Under the pieces are notes generated by a model that made no database searches, was not told where the DNA came from, and was given only the letters and a program-made list of their open reading frames with translations. A program made the position numbers and the translations under genes. Below, piece after piece: positions 43,815 to 53,756 of a stretch of 64,000 bases of DNA. Each line of letters opens with the position of its first letter. Position 1 is the first letter of the stretch. The stretch comes from Halichoerus grypus (lineage: Eukaryota; Chordata; Mammalia; Carnivora; Phocidae), in contig NC_135726.1 of the NCBI RefSeq assembly GCF_964656455.1, positions 3,668,001 through 3,732,000 of the forward strand. The letters run 5' to 3'.

Positions 43815-43945
43815 GAGCGCGGGGCTCGAGTCCATGGGACTCGGGCTTGGGTGCCGGCTCTACCAGCTGAGCAGCCTGGGGCAAGTCACTTGCCTTCTCT
43901 GTGCCTCGGTTTTCACACCTGCAAAAGGGGCCGGCAATTCCAAAA
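43815..43945 (+). mobile_element. MIR SINE
   Basis: 'gcctggggcaagtcacttgc', 'cttctctgtgcctcggtttt' and 'cacacctgcaaaaggggccg' are forward MIR blocks. Confidence 0.9.
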
Positions 43946-44349
43946 GCCCTCAGCGGTGTCCACGGAATGCAGCTCCAGGCCTCGCTGCCCCAGAGGCTGC
44001 TCGGACGGGGGTGCGCTGTGTGCGAGGAAAGCATGGGTCCCCTGCCCACGGCGCCACTTCCCGCCCTGAGACCCCAGGGGAACCTGCTGCCGAGAGGGGA
44101 GCACAGGGCACTCCGGCTGCTTTTCGGGGGCACCGGGAACAACCTTGCCCGGGGCTGGGGTTTGAAGGTGGGCAGGGGAGGGGCCGGGCAGGCAGAGCTT
44201 GGGACGAAGCTCCAGGGAGTCAGGAATGCCCTGTTCCGTCCAGGTTCCCCAGCCCCACATGCCACCTGCCCTGCGTCTGTAAGGATCTCCCTAATCAGGA
44301 AAGAGCGTTTGTTATCTCCATAAAACATGAGGGAGAGAACACGCATGCG
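43946..44349. other. Unique GC-rich stretch
   Basis: Nothing recognised. Confidence 0.45.
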
Positions 44350-44381
44350 TGCACACACACACACACACACACACACGCACG
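44350..44381. repeat. (CA)n microsatellite
   Basis: About thirteen CA dinucleotides from 44352 to about 44377, ending in 'gcacgaac'. Likely length-variable. Confidence 0.95.
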
Positions 44382-44689
44382 AACAGGTGCACTCCCACCC
44401 CGAGCCAGACACAGATGACAGGCTGTCACGGTCTGCGTGTTACAAGTCAATTACGCCCACCTCCCAGCCAGCCTCTGACGCCGCTGGGGGCAAGCGTCTC
44501 ACCGTGTCGGGACACCGAGGAAGGACGTGGGATGCTCCCCCAGGAAGGTGGGGGGGCGGGAACCGCCGGCCCTCGGGAGGCCGCCACCTCTCAATTAGGA
44601 AGAAATTGGAGGTGGGGGCAGCTCATTTATTTTCATCCCTCAACCTCCATATTAAATAGCACAGTGATAAAGAAAAAATGGTGTGTTTT
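44382..44689. other. Unique stretch
   Basis: Ends in AT-richer 'tccatattaaatagcacagt'. Nothing classified. Confidence 0.4.
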
Positions 44690-44762
44690 CAGGGTGGCCT
44701 CGGGCAAGTTTCTGAATCTCCCCTCGGTTTCCCCACCTGTAAAATGGAGCTCGTGCCCCGCC
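44690..44762 (+). mobile_element. MIR fragment
   Basis: 'ggcctcgggcaagtttctga' and 'ccccacctgtaaaatggagc' show the forward MIR core. Confidence 0.8.
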
Positions 44763-44877
44763 CCCGGGGTCACCATATGGGAAGCCCTTGGAGCAGAGGA
44801 GGTCAAGGTCTGCTTTTCCCTCTTCTTGTGTTTTCTGCAGCCTGCTCTTCTCCTGCCCCTCCTGCGCCTTGGTCATT

Positions 44878-45113
44878 AAAATCAGACCCTTCCCCTTGGG
44901 GTGCCTGGGTGGTGCAGTCGGTTAAGCGTCCGACTCTTGGTTTCAGCTCAGGTCATGATCTCAGGGTCGTGAGCTTGAGCCCCATCCTGGGCTCCGTGCT
45001 CAGTGCGGAGTCTGCTTGTCGCTTTCCCTCTGCTCCTCCCCCCTTGCTCTCTCTTGCTCTCTCTCTCTCAAATGAATAAATAAAATAAAATAAAATAAAA
45101 TCAGACCCTTCCC
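44878..45113 (+). mobile_element. Can-SINE (SINEC) with perfect 17-bp target-site duplication
   Basis: The body begins 'ggggtgcctgggtggtgcag' at 44898 with a tRNA-derived head ('tcggttaagcgtccgactct', 'ggtcatgatctcagggtcgt'), a C/T-rich middle, and an A-rich tail of AAATA units to 45096. The flanks 'aaaatcagacccttccc' at 44878-44894 and 45097-45113 are identical over 17 bases, so the insertion is comparatively recent. Confidence 0.97.
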
Positions 45114-45934
45114 ACCTACCTGGGGTAGAAATGGATCCTGTCTTTCAGACCCCAAGTTTGGGCAGCTTTGAGCATGGAAAGAGAGTGTGGGGACCCCAGA
45201 GTCTACCCCAAAGAGTGGTGGCTCATGGGTCCTCACCCAGGAATGCAAGCACAGGGGCAGCTGCTGCCCTTCTAGAAGGGGAAACGCCCTGGTCGCCCAC
45301 GAGGGACGCAGACTGGGGCGGCTGGGACCTGTCCCGCTGAGTCTGCCCCGGTGCGTGTATTGTCCAAGCCCCGACAGCTGCACCCGAGATCCTAACAGCA
45401 ATGAGCCTCAGGCCAGCCTCGAGGGCATCGCTCCCACATCCTTGACCCGGGACGCCCATAGAGGCTGTCCGTCCTGAGAGGTTCGTAGCTCCTGACGTGA
45501 CTCCCCCCAGGACAGTGAGACCGCTGCTGACACCGCTCCCCACCACGGACCCACACGTGGGGAAGGCGGGGATCTGCAGTCCCGTAGGGCGGTCGTCACC
45601 AGGACGCTCGTATTACCACCCTGACCATCAGGAGGGGGGTCTGGGGGCACGGCCGGCGGACGCCCTGCGCTGAAGGAACATTCTGGACCTCCGTCCTCCA
45701 TGCCCCGCCCAGCCACACCTGTGCCGGCACCACAGGCTCAGGGACCAGAGGAGGGATGACCCATCCTTGGAGAAGAGCTGGTCCTGGGCCCTGGCACGAA
45801 CGACCCACCAGGGCCGGGCCAGCACAGAGGCTGCAGACAGGGCTGTTTGGGGGCCGGGGGGCTGGGGCGGCTAAGAAACCATCCCTCCTCACCAACCGTG
45901 ACAGACCCTGACAGGTCTGGCAGCGAACCAAGCT
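45114..45934. other. Unique GC-rich stretch
   Basis: No gene or repeat recognised. Confidence 0.5.
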
Positions 45935-46100
45935 CTGTATACGAATTACTCATTAAATCTTGATGGGGGCACCTCCATTACCCCCATTTCACAGATGGAG
46001 AACCGAGGCTCAGGCAGGCAGTTCAGCCGAGGTGACCGGCTAGTCTGCCGCGGAGCAGGGTTGGACCCAGGCCTCCACCCAGCTCCACCGGCCCTGTGTA
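45935..46100 (-). mobile_element. MIR SINE
   Basis: 'ttactcattaaatcttgatg', 'tacccccatttcacagatgg', 'agaaccgaggctcaggcagg' and 'ggttggacccaggcctccac' follow reverse MIR order. Confidence 0.88.
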
Positions 46101-46284
46101 AGCAGCACGCGGGACTGCCTCTTGTGCCCTAGAGTGTAGCAATGCGGGGCACTGGCTGGCCCAGGAGGGGCCCCCACAGAGGGTTCTTAAGGGTGAACAG
46201 AAGTAGGTCAGCAGTGGGAACAACTCTGGGGTCCAGGAAAGCACGGATGTGTGCAGGAGAAGCATGACCGCAGAGGAAGACAAG

Positions 46285-46328
46285 TATATGCCCGGCACGT
46301 GGGCGGTGCTCAGTAAATATCCGTTGAC
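46285..46328 (+). mobile_element. MIR/L2 3'-end fragment
   Basis: 'gcccggcacgtgggcggtgc' then 'tcagtaaatatccgttgacc' is the shared forward terminus. Confidence 0.65.
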
Positions 46329-46774
46329 CTTGGTGCTGGGGGTGGGAGAGCAGAAGACGCAAGCTTGGAGGGCCAGGCTGAGGAGTCCAGCTTGACCCCG
46401 TGCGCACACCCCTGCGTGCACACACGCACCCCCATCCCCTCTGCTCGGGCTTCCTGCCAGCCCCCTGCAGTGTTCCTGATCGCCCAGGGCAAGCCCTCTG
46501 CCGCCCAGCACCTCCCCCAACGCAGGGGAGCATCCTTGGGGAGCACTGAGGGGACTCGAGGTGGGGGAGGAGGGAGGGAGGCTGGTCCACTTTGCTTCTG
46601 GATTTTCAAGGACTGGGTGGTTCACTGGGGTTGGGGGAGGGGAGCTGCTTGCTGCGCCCCCACTTCGCGGGAGCCTTGGCTCTGGGGTGGGGAGGGGGCC
46701 TCAGCCACGCTCTGCCTCAGGCGAGGGGCCTGGAGCCTCGGGGGAGGCCGGCCGGGCAGCCACCGCCGCTGCTC
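46329..46774. other. Unique GC-rich stretch
   Basis: Nothing recognised. Confidence 0.45.
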
Positions 46775-46880
46775 CGATAACCTTCAGCCCTGACCTCATT
46801 TCCCACCAAGGCTCGTGCAATTTCTTCCAATTTTCCACATAATTAGCTGAGCGGGAGACACGGCCCCTGCTCTGCGGCAG
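46775..46880. promoter_or_regulatory. Candidate regulatory island
   Basis: Short AT-richer patch: 'tgacctcatttcccaccaag', 'gtgcaatttcttccaatttt' and TAATTAGCTGAGC at 46840-46852. TAATTAGCTG is the same ten-base word found in the palindrome at 51154-51169. No repeat recognised. Confidence 0.33.
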
Positions 46881-47304
46881 GAAGGAGCTCGCTGCTCCAG
46901 GGCCCACAGGCCTGTGGCTGAGGGCAGAGCCACCCCAGCTCCCTCCTCCCCTCCCCGGCTCTGTGGGCACCGGAGGATGTTGGTGTGGGGGGGCCGTGGC
47001 GGGACGAGGTGCAAAGGTGCAGGACGGCGGGGGGAGGGTGCCTGCAGTCACGCAGACCCAGTTTCAAGGCTCCGCTCCCCACCCGTGGACTCGGCGACTT
47101 CGGTCTCAGACTCTAGAGATGAGGCTCGGGTACGGTTTCCCTGGAGGAAATCAGTGTCCACGAGAACCTTGTCTCTGCCCCCAGCCCTGCGAGCCTGCTC
47201 ACACTCCCCCAAAAGAGCCCACGAGCCCGCCATCCTGCTGCTTCCCGTCCTTCTCCCAGGCCCCAAACCGCCCCTTCTCATCCTGGGGTGGGCGGTGGGC
47301 ATGG
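46881..47304. other. Unique GC-rich stretch
   Basis: Nothing recognised. Confidence 0.45.
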
Positions 47305-47400
47305 GCTCCATCTCCTGCCTGCTGTGTGACAGCAACCCAGATGTGCGGGCCTCAGTGTTGCCATCTGTGAAGTGGGCATGACAACAGAAGCGACCATGTT
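47305..47400 (+). mobile_element. MIR fragment
   Basis: 'ctgctgtgtgacagcaaccc' and 'gttgccatctgtgaagtggg' resemble the forward MIR core. Confidence 0.6.
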
Positions 47401-47654
47401 GGGAAGAAACAGGTCCACTTGCAGGAGGCCCTTGTCACAGGCCGCCCCACACCTGGGACAGGCCGCAGGGGCCACTGGTAAGCATAGGAAGGGCGGGCTC
47501 AGCTCCCACCACTGGGCTCCTTTCCTGGTGGACGCTGCCATTCCCACCCACTTAGAGGGTGGCCCTGGGGCAGCTCTGGAGGGCTTGCAGTCGGCACCCC
47601 CTGGCTTGGCCAAACAGAAGCAAGAGTGAAGGGGTCAAGGTCTCCCTGATGCCC

Positions 47655-47740
47655 TGATGGGCCCTGACGTTTACTAACTTGCTCCTCGGGCCTCGGGTTT
47701 TCTAACTGAGCAATGAGCAAGGTCATCCCTGCCCCACCAT
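47655..47740 (+). mobile_element. MIR fragment (weak)
   Basis: 'acgtttactaacttgctcct' and 'cgggttttctaactgagcaa' loosely follow the forward MIR core. Confidence 0.4.
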
Positions 47741-48584
47741 CCAAATCACTCTGTCCTGGCTGGAGACATCCTAGAGAGAAAAGATGCACAATCGGGCCCC
47801 TAGCCCTGGAGCAGAAAGAGGTCACCGCGGCCCCCAAGGTGCCCCGTGGGGTGGGGTGCCCCTCCACCTCCCCGGGGCACCACGACCTCCTTGGAACAGC
47901 CTTCCCCTGACACATGAATGATTCCCGTCCTTCCTCTGGAGCCTGGCGCCAAGGCCTGGAATCCATCATTCCGTGTCATCTGGCTAGGGCTCTGCAGGCC
48001 ACCAAGCCACTCTCATGGGGAGGGCGGTAAATACGCTCAGCAGCACAGGGCACACGGTGCCCAGAGAACGTCAAGGCTGAGTGCCTTGGACCTGGACCCA
48101 CACCTGCCCCATGACCATGGACTTGGAACCTCACCTCCCGACCTTGGGGTGCTCACTGGAAAAATGTGCTCTCGTGGGCCACGTGAGCCTCGTACACCTA
48201 GGGTGTGGGTAGGACTCAGGTGCTCTGTGTGCTGTGAATAGCAGAAAGCCCCCCACGCCCGATCGGAACACTCCTCCCTGAGGAAAACCGGAACCTGCCC
48301 GGAGCCTCTTGGTGCCTGCCCCCAGCCGTGGCAAGGGAGCAGTGGACCGGTCCTCTCTCTCACCGCAGGCTCTTCATCTGGATCGGGGGGCAGCACACGG
48401 AAGGCACAGGGCCTCAGGGACGGGGTCTGTGGCCCCAGGTGGACCGTGAACCCCCATATGGGCCTTTGGGAACCTGTGCTTCAGGACCAAGGGCCTTGAC
48501 CCTCTGGGTCAGCCACCAGGAAAGGTACAGGGCGCTGGCTGTGACCTCAAAGCTGAGAAATAAAGGCATCCCACAGACTGGGGA
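47741..48584. other. Unique GC-rich stretch
   Basis: No gene or repeat recognised. Confidence 0.5.
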
Positions 48585-48845
48585 GGTCAGGGAGGGCTTC
48601 TTGGAGGAGGGGAAATGAGGCTGGCCTTGGAATGAAATAAGCAGTAAAGAGAGAAGGTGGCCCAGGCAGGGGGGCAAGGGGAGCCAAGCTGTGGGGAGGG
48701 GCTAGTGGTGGGGGAGACAGATGTGAAACCAGGTACCAGAAAGCCAATGTGGAGAAGGCAATCAGGGGAGACTTCCCGGAGGAGGTGATGCCTGCGATGA
48801 GGCGTTCGCCTGAGGACAAAGGAGGGGGGTGGGAGGGATCCCAGT
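48585..48845 (-). mobile_element. Two L2 LINE fragments
   Basis: The L2 block for 'ggaaggcttcctggaggagg' appears twice in reverse-L2 orientation: 'gggagggcttcttggaggag' (about 48590-48609) and 'aggggagacttcccggagga' (about 48764-48783), each followed by a 'gaggc' word. Two pieces or a local duplication. Confidence 0.6.
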
Positions 48846-49059
48846 GACAAGAGACAGGCTGGGTATACTCAGGAGGAGACCACAAGAAATGGGTTCCAGC
48901 CCCTGTCGACACTCCCCGCATCCACCCAAAGGCCCTCGTTCATGGGATTCCAGTGCTGGGGTGGGCTGGAGAAGAACAAAACGGTAGTGATTCCCCCTTC
49001 AGGCCACTCCCAATCTGGCACTGCAGGGAGGCAGCCCCCTGTCCCCCATCAGTTGCGCA

Positions 49060-49235
49060 GTAAAGACAGAGAACGCTTACTGCACGTTACAAGCTCGCGA
49101 CACCGGTGCGCGTACCACTCACTTCTCAAAGGCAAACGCTGAGGCCCAGAGCGGCCAAGTCACCAGACTGGCATCACAGAGCAACCCAAGTAAGGACCCA
49201 GGATGTCTGATCTCAAGATGCAACGCCTTATCCCC
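49060..49235 (-). mobile_element. MIR fragment
   Basis: 'acttctcaaaggcaaacgct', 'gaggcccagagcggccaagt' and 'caccagactggcatcacaga' follow reverse MIR order with divergence. Confidence 0.6.
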
Positions 49236-50137
49236 AGCGCCCCGGCCTGTGTGTGCCCCCGACAGCCTACCGAAGGGGGTTCTGAACGACGGGCACAACC
49301 AGCCTCACACCGTTCTCGCTCTACACGAGTCCGATCGACTGCTGCTGGGAAGCTTGCGGCGGGTCAGAGCCGGGAGTGCCCAGGGAGCACCGAGGACAGC
49401 TGCACCTGGCACCAGGCACACATGGACCTCGCAGAGGACGGGCCCCCAGGCAGCACGCCCAGCCCTCAGTCTTCTTGCCTCCGGCTAGAGGCAATTCTCA
49501 GACCTCAGAGAGGGCGTGGTGCTGAGGATGGAAAGTGCAGGGTGCTCTCGGCATCACTAGGCCAGAAGTAAAAAATAAGGAGATGGTGAGGACAGGCGAT
49601 CAGTGCCAAGTAAGGCCTGGGCCTCAGAAATACGCTCAGGGACTCCCCAGAGAGGAGGCGTGTAAAACCCAGAGGAGCCTGGGCCTTCAGCTCCATGTGG
49701 ACCAGCGCCTGGCACAAGGGTGGTGCGCGGGTTCACTCGGCTGTCCCTGGCCAGTCTGACAGCCACCCCACCTTCCCCACCTGGAGGCACTGAGAGTCTA
49801 TGGAAATGTCCCTCAGGTGTCCCCTCCTCCGGGAAGCCCTCCTTGATGGCCAGGCTGGCCGGGGGCCCTGGGTTGAGCTTCATTCCAGCACACCAGCCTC
49901 TGTGTTTCTCTGCCCCCTGCTGGCCGGCAGCTCTATGAGGCCAGGAGGGCTGTTCAGACCCAACCGAGATGAAGCTAGACCATAGGAAATGGCAAGAGTG
50001 GTGATTTCACACTGTTTGATCTGATCTTAGGAGCCTGTGAAGTGTTTGTCGCGGGAATCAGGGGCTCCCGGCCACATCCTGCAGGTAGAAGAAATTCGAG
50101 CTTTAATGCAGGAGCCAAGTCTATTCCGGGCCCAGAG
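49236..50137. other. Unique stretch
   Basis: No gene or repeat recognised. Confidence 0.5.
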
Positions 50138-50270
50138 GAGGGATTCTCAAACTGCAGCCCCCGGGCCAGCAGTATCCACAGCACGTGAGAGCTTGTCAGA
50201 AATGCGGATTTGGGAGGAGAAGGGAAACCGTAGGGGTGGCCCAGCTCCCCAGGGGCCCTTGCTGCTCCTG
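50138..50270 (-). mobile_element. MER5A-like hAT-Charlie fragment
   Basis: 'gggattctcaaactgcagcc', 'cccgggccagcagtatccac', 'gagagcttgtcagaaatgcg' follow the MER5A block order. Confidence 0.8.
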
Positions 50271-50319
50271 GGGGAACGCCTGCCTTAGAAGATATAAAGT
50301 AACAGACTATTCCTTTAAC

Positions 50320-50460
50320 AAGCCAAAAAAAAGGGGGGGTAGTTTATTTTTTATAAAAGGGGGGGTGATGATCTTTTGTTATTCAACCCTGTAAGTAAAC
50401 CTGATTGTAATACTAATCAATGCTGCTGCTGCTGATCATGTCAACGAGGCCACGCTGTTG
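50320..50460. other. AT-rich island with paired A-G tracts
   Basis: Two purine tracts, A8G7 then T at 50325-50340 and A4G7 then T at 50355-50366, flank 'agtttattttttat'. Then 'gattgtaatactaatcaatg' and a (GCT)4-like 'tgctgctgctgctgatcatg'. The A-G tracts look like retroviral polypurine tracts but no LTR is evident after them. The rest could be regulatory. Confidence 0.4.
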
Positions 50461-50664
50461 AGCGTGTAACCTCCCCCAGCCCCCCATGCCCGCAACTCTG
50501 TGGCCCCCCCACCCGCTCTTCTCTCCAGGCCTCTAATCACCTCTAATTCGCTATCAGGAGGCGAGGCCAGCCCCTCCCAGACAGCCCAGCACAGATGAGG
50601 CCGCTGATCCTTCGCGCTAGTGTCCTTCCCTCCTGGAAGGTCAGCAGCCGTTCCGTGCCCTTCT
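50461..50664. other. Unique C-rich stretch
   Basis: Nothing recognised. Confidence 0.4.
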
Positions 50665-50730
50665 CTAGGCGGGCACTGAGAACAGGGCTTGGGACACAGC
50701 AGGTGCTCAATAAATACTGAGTCGGTGCAG
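50665..50730 (+). mobile_element. MIR/L2 3'-end fragment
   Basis: 'gggcttgggacacagcaggt' then 'gctcaataaatactgagtcg' is the shared forward terminus. Confidence 0.8.
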
Positions 50731-50789
50731 GAAGGAACCAGTTCCTTCAGCTCACCTGCAGCACGTTTTCCTACGGGATGGTCTCAACA

Positions 50790-50925
50790 AGCTCCAGGAG
50801 CTGGAAAAAGTGTCACTCTTGTACCCAATTCGCAGACGGGGAAAGTGAGCCTGGGGAACAGTGGACCTGCCTGAGGTCACACAGAGCCTCGGACTCCCAC
50901 TCTGCTCCAGGTCCTGAGCCATGGA
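50790..50925 (-). mobile_element. MIR fragment
   Basis: 'cccaattcgcagacggggaa', 'agtgagcctggggaacagtg' and 'cctgcctgaggtcacacaga' follow reverse MIR order. Confidence 0.82.
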
Positions 50926-51099
50926 GCCCCCCGCTAACGGATGGCCAGTTCGGGCCCCAGGGATCATCAGCCTTTGTGGCCCTGCCCTCCCACCCCTGCC
51001 GACACCCAGGCCCCAGCGGTCCAACGGCATCGCCAAAATGGAAACCGCTGGCCTGGAAATCTCCGGGGGATGGAGGAGGGGGGCCATGGCGTGCAGCGT

Positions 51100-51430
51100 C
51101 AGGGCCGTGCCGATGATGCCTGCCATACACGAGGCCCCCCGGTGCAAAGACACACAGCTAATTAGCTGTCAGGAGCGATGCAAACTCTAGCCCGGCCCCT
51201 CCCCGACAATCTCTCCCGGAATCGCCCTCTGCCACCGCGTGTCACCACATGATAAAAGGAAATATGTTCAAAGCCGAGCCACTAACAAGAGACGGGGAGG
51301 CTCACAGAGGCAGAGAGCAGCAGATTGCCTCTGACACTCTCCTAGGAAAGGGGGATAAATTAAAACCATTAAAAAAATAATTTGTCATCGTCAGTTTTCA
51401 GAAAGACGTTATTCTCAAAGAGCAGGGCGT
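51100..51430. promoter_or_regulatory. Candidate regulatory island with homeodomain palindrome
   Basis: Repeat-free island with a perfect 16-bp palindrome ACAGCTAATTAGCTGT (51154-51169). TAATTA at its centre is a homeodomain dimer-type core and AGCTG arms flank it. Further on are 'acatgataaaaggaaatatg', 'ggggataaattaaaaccatt' and 'aataatttgtcatcgtcagt'. Likely cis-regulatory by character. Untested. Confidence 0.42.
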
Positions 51431-51449
51431 TCTGAACATCATCTGGGAG

Positions 51450-51680
51450 GTGCCAGCACAGTGGCGGAGGGCCTGGGCTCTGGGTTCAGAACAGGCTCTG
51501 CCTCTTGCTACCCATGTGACCTGGGGAGGGTCACTCCCGGGCCTCAGTTTGCCCATCTGTAGAGTGGGGGTGGTAGAAGCCCCTACATCATAAGCTTTGG
51601 GGGGAGATCCTAGAGGAATGCACTGGAAATGCTTGGCATCACGAGGACATCATAAACACGTAGTAAGTTGTAGGTACTTC
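51450..51680 (+). mobile_element. MIR SINE, nearly full length
   Basis: 'gagggcctgggctctgggtt', 'tacccatgtgacctggggag', 'ctcagtttgcccatctgtag' and the downstream 'aatgcttggcatcacgagga' cover most of a forward MIR. Confidence 0.92.
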
Positions 51681-51719
51681 TCACCCACCCTGCTGCTGAT
51701 CGACTCAAACATGGCCGAA

Positions 51720-51845
51720 CTCTGAACGTCTCTCAGTTTCCCCGTGTGCAGAATGCAGATGATAACAGCTCTGACCTCAGAGTTATCAGGAGAATTCAAT
51801 GGATGGATGAGGCCTAAAATGCTTAGCATGCACCTGTGTAGACAT
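51720..51845 (+). mobile_element. MIR fragment
   Basis: 'ctctcagtttccccgtgtgc', 'agaatgcagatgataacagc', 'gttatcaggagaattcaatg' and 'aaaatgcttagcatgcacct' follow a forward MIR 3' half, directly after another forward MIR. Confidence 0.9.
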
Positions 51846-52134
51846 TTGCTGGGTCCTGTGGACGCAGTGGAAGGTGGACAGCTTCAGGACAAGGGGACCG
51901 ATAAATGCTAAGCCCTCCCCCGCCGGCTGCCATATCCTCCCCACCACATGTGGCTCAGCAAATCTCTCACTCTGAGCTTGTTCTTTCTTTCTTCTCCCAA
52001 GGGGCCCCCATGGAACCGGCTGGAAGCGCTGCCTCGTGGTCAGAACCCACTGTGCCGCCTTGCAGATGTGAGAAACTTCTCTGTGCCCCTCCTTCTCCGC
52101 AGGGCAGGGAGAAGCACACGGGTTGCTGATCCCT
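51846..52134. other. Unique stretch
   Basis: Nothing recognised. Confidence 0.4.
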
Positions 52135-52305
52135 GCTGAGCCCTCACCAGAAGTTAGGCACGATTCTAAACGCTACATGAATTCACTCGCAGAGGTCCGG
52201 CAGCAGCCCACTGTACAGATAGGAATACTGAGGCACCCGGAAGTAGTCGCTTCCCCAAAGTCACACTCCTAGTGAGTGCTGGCCCCAGGACTCCTGCCCC
52301 CCGGG
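52135..52305 (-). mobile_element. MIR SINE
   Basis: 'gttaggcacgattctaaacg', 'ctacatgaattcactcgcag', 'tgtacagataggaatactga', 'ggcacccggaagtagtcgct' follow reverse MIR order. Confidence 0.9.
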
Positions 52306-52317
52306 GCCCTGGTGGGG

Positions 52318-52400
52318 TGTTGCAAGGATGAGATCATGCACGTCATGGCTTCCGGGCATGCCGGGCACTCAGTAAGCACCCGGTGAGTGTTGGCAGGGGC
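52318..52400 (+). mobile_element. MIR 3' fragment
   Basis: 'tgttgcaaggatgagatcat' and 'gggcactcagtaagcacccg' match the forward MIR 3' end, right after a reverse MIR. Confidence 0.65.
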
Positions 52401-53756
52401 CGGGGCTGTGGTGCAAGGACAATCAGCAGGATAGCACTGGTGCGGGGGCTGCTGGGACACAAGCAGACGGACCATCCTGGGGCAGAAGGACAGCGCCTGG
52501 ATGATGGGGGTGGCCCTGGCACTCCAGGCCCTACACGGTGGACGTGAGGGCTGGTAGCTTAAAATACTGTCTGAATAGCCAACTCTCACGTGGCAGGCCT
52601 CTTCCCGGGTGACCTGAGCCACTCCGTGGACAACACCCACTGGCACACAGCCTCTGTGCCATCAGGGGTCGTGGGCTGTCTTGGTTGAATCCATCCCCAA
52701 ATGCTGAGCCAGGCCTCATGTCTCTTCTGCCCCCTCCCCTTCTCTCTGCAGCCACAGATGGATTCCCCGTGTCCTTGCGGACAACAGCCCCCAGGGCTCA
52801 CATGACACGTGCTCAGTGCCAGGTGCAGGGGCCCCACTAGACACAATCCTGGTCTTTGCCCAGCACCGTCTGGCGGAGGGTGGGCGGGGGGGGGGGGGAC
52901 GGGTGAGCACAGGGAGGAACAACCCACTGTGGAAAGTTCTAGGACTGCAGCATCCTGGGGGGAGAGCTCAGGGGACCAGGGAGGCTCCTGGGGGTCAGCC
53001 TCTGTTGCCAGGGAAAACTGCTCCCTGCTACATGAGTCCACGGAATTGAAATATTTGACCTGACAAGCATCAAGGTCACTGAAATTAAAGCCCTGGTGTG
53101 ACCTCCCCAGACCAGAGGAGGGGGTAAAGCCAGGTGGCTGGGAGGGCTTGCTGGAAGGGGAGAGGCTGGAGTCACCCCCCACCCCTGCATATCCCCCACC
53201 CCCATGCTGCTGGAAGGGGAGATGGGCTGCCATGGAGCCCCTCCCAGGAGCCTCCCAGGCCTGGGACCCCCACCCAGGGTCTTTCCAGGGGTTGTGCTGG
53301 GAGGGGTGTGGCCTGTCCCATCCCTTACTGGACCCCCACCTCCTCCCGCCCCCTCTTCTCTGTCCTTTCAGCTCCAGCCGAGCTAAACCCGTGTGTGAGG
53401 GGTCTCCACCTTCAGGAAGCCAGGATCTGGGGCCCCCACTGCCTCTGAGCTGTTCCAGTGCCCCCCACCCCATGAAGCCCTCCACTGGACTGGCCTGCTT
53501 CCTGCATACCGCCCCCCCCCCAGTTCTTCCTTCTCCGAGGCTCCCCACCTCTGGCACTGATGTTTTCATAGTGAGAACAACCCTCCGACGGAGGCCTAGC
53601 TACAGTCCAGTGCAGCTCTGGCCAGTTGCTTTCCCCCTCTAGGCGTCCAGGGGGGTCCCAACTTCCCCAAACTGGGTGACTCGGTATTGTGACATCCCTG
53701 TAGGACTGCTTTTAGACCTTCAGCCTCCTCACGAAGGGAAGAGTCTTCTGGTGTCT
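52401..53756. other. Unique GC-rich stretch before minisatellite
   Basis: No supported gene. Frames up to 327 codons (52586-53569, minus) are Ser/Pro/Gly-rich chance frames without a domain. A G run lies near 52888-52898. Confidence 0.5.

Noticed and set aside
44898..44970. tRNA gene
   Set aside because: The tRNA-like head belongs to a Can-SINE with target-site duplication and an A-rich tail.
52586..53569. 327-codon minus-strand open frame
   Set aside because: Low-complexity Ser/Pro/Gly composition and no domain, so no support as an exon.
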